A stretch of 64,000 bases of DNA from Watersipora subatra (lineage: Eukaryota > Bryozoa > Gymnolaemata > Cheilostomatida > Watersiporidae), in assembly GCF_963576615.1 (NCBI RefSeq), contig NC_088712.1:18708452-18772451 (forward strand), in the 5' to 3' direction. The notes beneath the pieces were generated by a model. That model had not been told where the DNA came from, did no database searches, and saw only the letters and a program-made list of their open reading frames with translations. Shown here piece after piece: positions 58,098 to 64,000 of this stretch; position 1 is the stretch's first letter; every line of letters starts with the position of its first letter. A program made the position numbers and the translations under genes.

Positions 58098-59069
58098 CCC
58101 GGGGGCGTACAGTTGGGGTTCCTCTTGGTCCTCCTGGCGCACCTCCATCTGTCGTTTCCTGAGCAAGTCGTGGGCCTCCGCCAGTCGTCTGTCCAGCTCT
58201 AGCACAAACCCGGAGGCGAGCTTCAAGTCGAAAGATGGCTGATGATTCAGCGGCTGGTCTGGTAGCCTCAGCTCCGTCCCAGTATCATCAGGTTGGCAGT
58301 CTCTCCCGTCGCCGAGTGGGGGGTACCCCTGTGGTTCCGCATGAGTTGGTGCAGCAGCTCGTCCCACTCGTCCTGTCCCCGGCTCAACAGCATGGCGCGT
58401 AGGGAGTCACCCAGCCCTCGGTTGGCCCTCTCCACGACCCCATTCGACTGAGGGTTGTACGGGGTGGTGTGGGTCTAAGTGACCCTCCAGAGCTGGCACA
58501 ACTCCCTCATCAGCTGACTCTCGAACTGGGCCCCCTGGTCCTTACGGATCTGCTCGGGCAACCCAAAATAGCAAAAGACCCTTTCGTCCAGGGTCTTGGC
58601 CACCTCTGGGGCTGTGGCATCCGGTATGGCGATGGCGTCCTGCCATCTCGTAAAGTGGTCCGACAAGACCAGGATCCATCTGTTTTCCTGCAGGGTCGTG
58701 GGTAGGGGTCCCACCAGATCTACCGCAACCTTCTGCCAGGGTCGCCCAGCGAACAATTGCTGGTGCCCTCCTGCAGACTTGACTCCTCCCCTCTTTGCCG
58801 CTTGGCATATCTCGAAGCTCCTAACTAGCCGTCTGACCATGCTGGTCAGCCCGGGCCAGTACCAGGCAAGCTGCAGACGGCCGGCCGTCCTTTCTATGCC
58901 GGAGTGGGCTAGGGCGTGTGTTTGCCAGACCATGGTTTCCCAGAGGGTCGGTGGATAGACAGCACACCACCTTGCTTTGCCCTGGGGAGCCACCCTGTCC
59001 TCCAACACGCCATCGCACCTGATCCTCAGGGATTCGCACATAGCACAGAGTACCCTGAGCTCCTGTCAT
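58098..59069 (-). pseudogene. integrase of the GC-rich gypsy element
   Basis: Zinc-binding module (HALAHSGIERTAGRL … CQAAKRGG, with FEIC in place of a C-x2-C), core with AVDLVGPLPTT (first Asp), KDQGAQFESQL (second Asp) and NPQSNGVVERANRGL (Glu). The C-terminal part is …LLHQLMRNHRGTPHSATGET… and …FVLELDRRLAEAHDLLRK…. A TAG at about 58,475 and a frameshift near 58,270 interrupt it. Confidence 0.8.
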
Positions 59070-59604
59070 CCCAGCTCCAACTCGCTCGCGAGTACCGCCT
59101 CACCAGCATAAACCACGCTGTAGATGGTGGCCACGGATCCCTTGCCTTTGGCCTGGAGTCGCGCTAATAATCTGGGGTCTGTGGCCGCTCCAGCGGGTCC
59201 CAGCGTGGGCCCAGCTGGCCTCGGGTCAACCAGACTAACCAGAGCGTTGGCTGTCTCGGGTCCTAGCGAGCCGACTGCCTCACGCGCGGTCCTGGCGACT
59301 TCAGCCCAGCTCTTCTTCGTTGGAGGGTATCTTCCGGCATCCCAGGAGGTCACTTGCTCTGCGTCCGGGAAGCCCAGGGTGGCCTCGACCGGCTCGGTTC
59401 GACCAAGCCTGCTTGGGGAAATCAGACCTGGGTCCCTGCGAGCCGGCCGTCTGGCGCGCGGTCCTGGCGCCTCCAGACGGAGCTTCGTGTTCTCTGGAAC
59501 CGTAGACTGCTTCTTCTTCCACCTGCCGGCGTGTGGGTCCACCATCTCTCTGTTCTGTTTGGCTGCACTGGCAGCAATCTTGGCACGTCTGTCAACTTAG
59601 CTCG

Positions 59605-60501
59605 TCAGCATTTCCATGCCTCTGCCCGGCTCGGTGTTCCAACATGAAACGGAACTGCGCCAAGATTTCCAACCAGCGGGCTACTTGATGGGACGGCTCC
59701 TTTCACCGGCACAGCCATTGCAGGGAAGCGTGGTCGGTGCGGAGCAAGAACTCTCGGCCATAGAGGTAGGGTCTGAAGTGCTTGATGGCCTTGACCACCG
59801 CCAACAGTTCCCATCGAGTGACGCAGTAGTTTCTCTCTGCCGGAGCAAGTCTTGCTGTAGTATGCGATCACTCGCTCCTTCCCTTCTTGGACCTGAGAGA
59901 ACACCGCCTCGACTCCGCACCCACTGGCGTCGGTGTCCAGCACGTACCGACTCCGGGGGTCAGGATACCCCAACACAGGTGCTTGAGTCAGGCTTGCTTT
60001 GAGCTTGTCAAACACAGCCTGCTCCTCTTCTGTCCATCTCCACGGCGTCTTTTTCCCCACCAGCCGGTGGAGGGGCCGTGCCGTGGTGGCAAAGTCTGGG
60101 ATGTACTGCCGATAGTACCCAACAGTACCCAGAAAGCCTTGCAACTCCCGTACCCCGTGGAGAACCGGCTACCGCGCCACATCCTCCACCTTCCTGGGAT
60201 CCGTAGCAACTCCGTCCTGGCTTACTACACGTCCCAAGTATCGGACACTGGACTGGAGTAACCCGCACTTCTTTGGCTTCCACTTCAGTCCAGCCTCCCT
60301 CAGACGCCGGAGCACTTCTTCCAGGCATTGCAGGTGAAGGGGCACTACCATCATGGCATCCACCCCTGTGACCGGGGCCGCCATTTCCCTCTCTCTTTCC
60401 TGTGGCATCTCCACAGGGGGCTCCTCTACACAGGTATACCATTCTACCGTGGTTTCCAACCGAAGAACCAGGGGCTGTGCTGCCGGGTTAAGACATCGCA
60501 C
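59605..60501 (-). pseudogene. RT thumb and RNase H of the GC-rich gypsy element
   Basis: The RT fingers and most of the palm are absent. The sequence passes from the pre-RT linker (…VEWYTCVEEPPVEMPQERER…) almost directly to HLQCLEEVLRRLREAGLKWK, which normally follows the catalytic YxDD box. Then come the connection domain (GFLGTVGYYRQYIPDFAT…) and RNase H (YVLDTDASGCGVEAVFSQ…), the latter frameshifted after …KTCSGRE. Confidence 0.8.
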
Positions 60502-60507
60502 GAGGAC

Positions 60508-61368
60508 TCATCCGTCCGGCGGGGGCTTGGTGAGGCTTGTGGCTTTGGGCTGTCTCTCGGCTTGTCCCTCTATTATCACTAACGGACAAAAGTTGCGGGT
60601 CGTCACCCTGCACTGCACAGTAGCCTCTGTCTGAGCGGGGATGGTCGCTCTTCTCACCAACTGCACCCTGCTCTGGCGTAGCCGGCCGTGGCAATCCGTA
60701 CAGGCCAGGGCCCGGCCATCCACCTTGACCACCGGCCGGTCAAACACCAGAGCGCACCGGTGGGCTGTCAGGAAGGGCATTCCCAGTATGCCGTCTTCAC
60801 TAATCTGGCTGACGACGAAAGTCTCCTCCGTCTTCACATCGTGCAGCCGGATGGGTAGGTGCACCACCCCATAGAAGGGCAGGCGGGTTTCGTCAGCCAG
60901 GAGCCCGTGGCTGTGGCTGGCTTCCAGCTGATTCCTCACGGTCTCTGGGAGACGATCGAACACGCGCCTGTTCAGTAGGTTGGTGGTACAACCTGTATCT
61001 ACCAGGAACTGCAGCGCACGGCCCTCCACTTTCCCAGGCAGGATGTAGCTGGTGCGGTGTGGCCTATCCAAGGCCTGTACGCAGGTCGCTTCCTGTGTCC
61101 TCTGGGTTAGAGTCGTTTGCACGGCCCCTCTGGTCGTGCCTTCTGCAGTTGTCTCGGTTTCCCTCTTGCCCTTCGTAGGCGGGGGGCGGCCTCTGTTTTC
61201 GTGGTGAGTTCTGCTCTGCCCCTTACGAATGCGGGGCACTCGGGAAGAGTGAGTCCGAATCGTTCTTGGTTCAGGCTCCATGTAATCCCTCCGTTCCATG
61301 GGTTCCAGGCCGGTCACTTCTCTTTCTGATCCGGCAGTGAGTATTCCGTACCGATTCTGCGTCGGCAC
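60508..61368 (-). pseudogene. aspartic protease region of the GC-rich gypsy element
   Basis: The 286-residue frame has the active-site motif FLVDTGCTTNLL intact, plus DGILGMPFL, the second conserved protease segment. An arginine-rich linker precedes it. It is the best preserved part of this element. Confidence 0.8.
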
Positions 61369-61559
61369 TACCTTTACTGTTGACTGCTACAGCGGTGCCC
61401 TAGTCTGTTTGGGATAGTTCCATCCCTCGTCAGGGCCTTCGGTCCGGGATGGCCTCTTTTTGGGTAGCTTTGCCGTGTTGTTTGCCCAGGGCCTTGTCGC
61501 GACTAGTAGTGGGCACTACTGCCGCGGCCCGTTCGAGTTTCCTGGCACCCTTTTTCTCA

Positions 61560-62430
61560 GGTTGGGGCACTCCTTCCGGGAATGTCCTTTACCCCCACAC
61601 TCTCAGCAGACCAGGGGTGACCTCTCTTTCTCCGGCCTAGGTGGCGTGCCTGTTGGCGCCGCCTTCCACTCGGCTCGCATAGTCGTGAGCAGCTCTGTAA
61701 TATTCTGCAGCACGGTCAACACCGGTCCCGCCTCGGCTTTTGACTTGGCTGTGGCCTGCACTGGCCGAGCCTCCTCTACCTCGCCGTCCTCCTCATCTTG
61801 TAGAGCCCGGATGGGTCGTTCTTGTGGGAGGTGTGCCGGTTGTACTTGCAGGAACTCCTGCCCTGCTCGCACGGCGGCTGCCAGTGTGGGAGTGGGCGCG
61901 GCCCGGAGGTGGCGTTGCAGAGCCACCTTGCCTAGGGAGTTCACAAACTGCTCCCGGGCCAAGTTTTGCTGGATTGACTCTGGCAGTTCCCCGTACACGA
62001 TGCGTACTAGCCTTTCTACTTCCATGGCGTGCTTGTGGAGAGTCGCAACTGTGGCTTTCCTCAGATTCCCCGGCTGCGTACAGCCTCCATGATGGCCTCC
62101 ATCCTCTCGGCGCGCCCGCAGTCCTCGGCTTCTTCCTTGAGCGCCTCTCTCAGATGCAGAGTAGCCGCGGCCTTAGTACATGCGTTGGCCCAGGCTACCT
62201 CTCCGAACTGGGCTATGATGTAGTTGGGGTCCCCCTTCCCCGAGTACTGTGGTGCCTTGAATGGCTGCACCAGGCCCTGGGCCGTGGGAGCCACCAGCAG
62301 ACGTTCCAGCGCATCGGCTAGCCAGTCGGTATCACTGTCAGCACTCCTAGCTCGCCTCATTCCGTGTCTTCGTCGTGCCGCCTCTTCTTGTCTCGGCGAA
62401 GGCCAGAGTACTCATCGCTCTTCCACGGCT
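61560..62430 (-). pseudogene. gag of the GC-rich gypsy element
   Basis: Frames …DTDWLADALERLLVAPTAQG…FKAPQYSGKGDP and …LVRIVYGELPESIQQNLARE… are typical gypsy gag capsid segments. A zinc knuckle (C-stop-E-C-GGKGHSRKEC) in which a TGA replaces the second residue ends the region near 61,570. A frame change at about 62,050 separates the halves. Confidence 0.75.
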
Positions 62431-62650
62431 TAGGGGTTGAGCCCAGGTTTTACAGACTTCTAGGGCCATCTTGACGATGACTTTTGCCTTTTCTGGGAAC
62501 CCTGCGCAGTTCACGATTTTCCTCAGGCCTCCACTCTTGGCGGTTGAAGAGTCCACTCCTCCTCCGATCGCAGTAGCTTCGGATCCACCGCGGATCTCAC
62601 TGCTGCCACCAGTGTTAAGGCCAAGTGCCTTCCCTTAACGGGCTACTACA

Positions 62651-63840
62651 ATCCACCCCTGTTTCAGGCAGAGAAAGCGTGTATGAGTTCAAGGTGAATA
62701 AGTTTGTATTTGACTGTAAGCGCCACAATCAATGTACAACAGAAGCATTCACAATTCCACTGGGAGCCTGGCCCATCTTGCCAAGTCACCCAATTTACTA
62801 CCATATAAAAGAAGGTGGATATGTACAAAAAACCAGTAAAAACATAGCACACGGTCGAAACTGAATATAATAATAATAATATAAAAATAAGCATAAATAT
62901 GATTAAATAATTATTGGCATCGCCAATTAGAAACGTACAGAGTAATAAGAAATAAGCATGTACAACAGATAGGGGAAACGAATCACGATATTTAAAAGGA
63001 CAAGAGAGTATAAGGCATATAGGAGTAAATAAATTAAATGCAACGTCTGCCACACTATGAACACTCTTCCCTAACATTACAAAACACGAATGGTTCTTGT
63101 TTAACTACTACTGAAAATTATCACAGTTGTCTAACTGTGTGCACATGTGAGCAGAGATAATAGCTATTTAATATTTAACTTCCTGTAATTTGTTTATAAA
63201 TTAGTCCTATTATTATGGTAAATCTCAAGATTTATCTTCTGAGCGGTTTGTGATCAATTTTTATCAATTTTAATTTAGAAACATTTTGGCAATCAGATCG
63301 CCTGAAACGTCGAAAACAGTCTTAAACAATAGTAAAATACTGATATATTCAGATAAAGTCTACCAAAAGTTACCAAAAGTTTTCTTAGTTCATTTTAATG
63401 CCATTGTAGTCATGGCAAAATTTACTTCTCTGACTCACTCACTACTGAGGGCACACGACTTCAAAATGAGTAAACATGGAGCTATTAGTAGCACAATTTT
63501 GACTAACGTCAGAAAATTAATATAATAATTCAGTAACAATTTAATACAACCGCCTATTGCTTTTTTGTATTAACCCATTTAAAACATTTTTCACATAACT
63601 TAATATAAATATTTATTGTGTGCTGTACACTTATTATTAGCAACATATTCAAAATATTTTATTTGGAGCATTTTTTTGTAGTTTTTCTCCAAAGTTTGGT
63701 GAAACAGAAAAAATACTTTAAAGCTAGCTTTGCATTTATAGCTATTCAAATTGAGTTTGAAAACTTGCACCTACTTGATTCTTTGCGTTATATGGAATAT
63801 TTTATGTAATTCGAAACAACAACCTTACATTTATTAGAAT
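62651..63840. other. AT-rich, nothing recognised
   Basis: The base composition returns abruptly to AT-rich. ORFs here (for example 63,286-63,525) have no splice or domain support. Confidence 0.5.
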
Positions 63841-63859
63841 ATTGATTTTAATAAGACCA

Positions 63860-63990
63860 GCGTGTGCCCGTTTGTCCTAAGCCATGCTGAAAGTTAGAAA
63901 AAAGTTAGCTCACTTTGGAATTGAACAAGCGTACTCCAGTTTATGTTTCGGCATTCTAACCAGTACACCCTTCATCTACCTCGCCACTTC
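63860..63990 (-). repeat. tRNA-derived SINE-like repeat
   Basis: On the minus strand ggtgtactggttagaatgcc (A box-like) is followed after about 35 bases by cttgttcaattcc (B box-like), the spacing of a tRNA head. It is cut by the window end. Confidence 0.45.
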
Positions 63991-64000
63991 ATGAATTAAC

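Larger units (their letters stand above)
58098..62650 (-). mobile_element. GC-rich Ty3/gypsy retrotransposon with RT palm deleted
   Basis: Minus-strand order is gag (about 62,430-61,560), protease (61,368-60,508), RT remnant and RNase H (60,501-59,600), spacer, integrase (59,069-58,098). This is the conventional gypsy order, unlike the element at 14.5 kb. Base composition is far richer in G+C than anything else in the window. No LTR pair is visible. At the gag end, after cttaaca, the minus strand reads ctggtggcagcagtgagatc, which resembles a primer site. The 3' end is lost at the minisatellite. Stops and frameshifts inactivate it. Confidence 0.85.

Noticed and set aside
58469..62433. Many + strand ORFs in the GC-rich region
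   Set aside because: High GC leaves few chance stops. The recognisable gag, protease, RNase H and integrase motifs are all on the minus strand.
62613..62650. 38-bp stretch with TG…CA ends as the LTR of the GC-rich gypsy element
   Set aside because: It is far too short and no partner is visible at the other end. It might be the edge of a truncated LTR, but this cannot be supported.

Overview
The window is nuclear DNA from an animal, almost certainly an AT-rich marine-type invertebrate. A lophotrochozoan such as a bryozoan or mollusc is my best guess, but the sequence does not settle the phylum. The reasons are spliced genes with GT-AG introns, AATAAA signals, long (TA)n arrays, tRNA-derived SINE-like repeats, and a mix of Penelope-like, RLE-type LINE, Jockey/CR1-type LINE, Ty3/gypsy, BEL/Pao, Tc1/mariner and piggyBac-like elements. 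There is no bacterial-style gene organisation. Most long ORFs belong to decayed transposable elements, and host genes appear only as exons.

Layout. 1-9,300: AT-rich DNA with scattered candidate exons on the + strand. A 5'-truncated LINE lies at 4.9-5.7 kb. The clearest host gene here ends in an exon (8,426-9,295) encoding four tandem zinc-binding repeats of an arrangement I do not recognise. 9,700-20,200: a transposon nest built around (TA)n arrays. It holds a SINE-like repeat, a Penelope-like element (PLE) with a hammerhead ribozyme, an RLE-type LINE copy split by an inversion, and a complete but inactivated gypsy-type element (14,521-19,836). That element has 426-bp LTRs and integrase upstream of reverse transcriptase, as in the Gmr1 group.

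20,200-53,200: a diverged segmental duplication in three units (A about 20.4-25.5 kb, B about 43.1-47.0 kb, C about 47.5-53.2 kb). Units A and C carry a two-exon gene for a small secreted protein with 22 mature cysteines. It is intact in C, frameshifted in A, and no copy is visible in B. Between them lies a secreted lectin-like gene (PAN domain plus F5/8C/fucolectin-type domain, exons 36,056-40,140) with a broken second copy of the lectin part in unit B. Other elements here are a Tc1/mariner derivative, two piggyBac-like MITEs and several large palindromes centred on (TA)n.

53,200-64,000: a decayed BEL/Pao element (54.3-57.0 kb) is followed by a 12-bp minisatellite. Next comes a strikingly GC-rich gypsy element (58.1-62.6 kb, conventional PR-RT-RH-INT order, RT palm deleted), and then AT-rich DNA.

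Two themes run through the window. First, (TA)n arrays act as landing sites and as breakpoints: LINE 3' ends, an LTR element, a Tc1 element and fold-back palindromes all abut them. Second, a small secreted cysteine-rich / lectin locus has been duplicated and is decaying unevenly.
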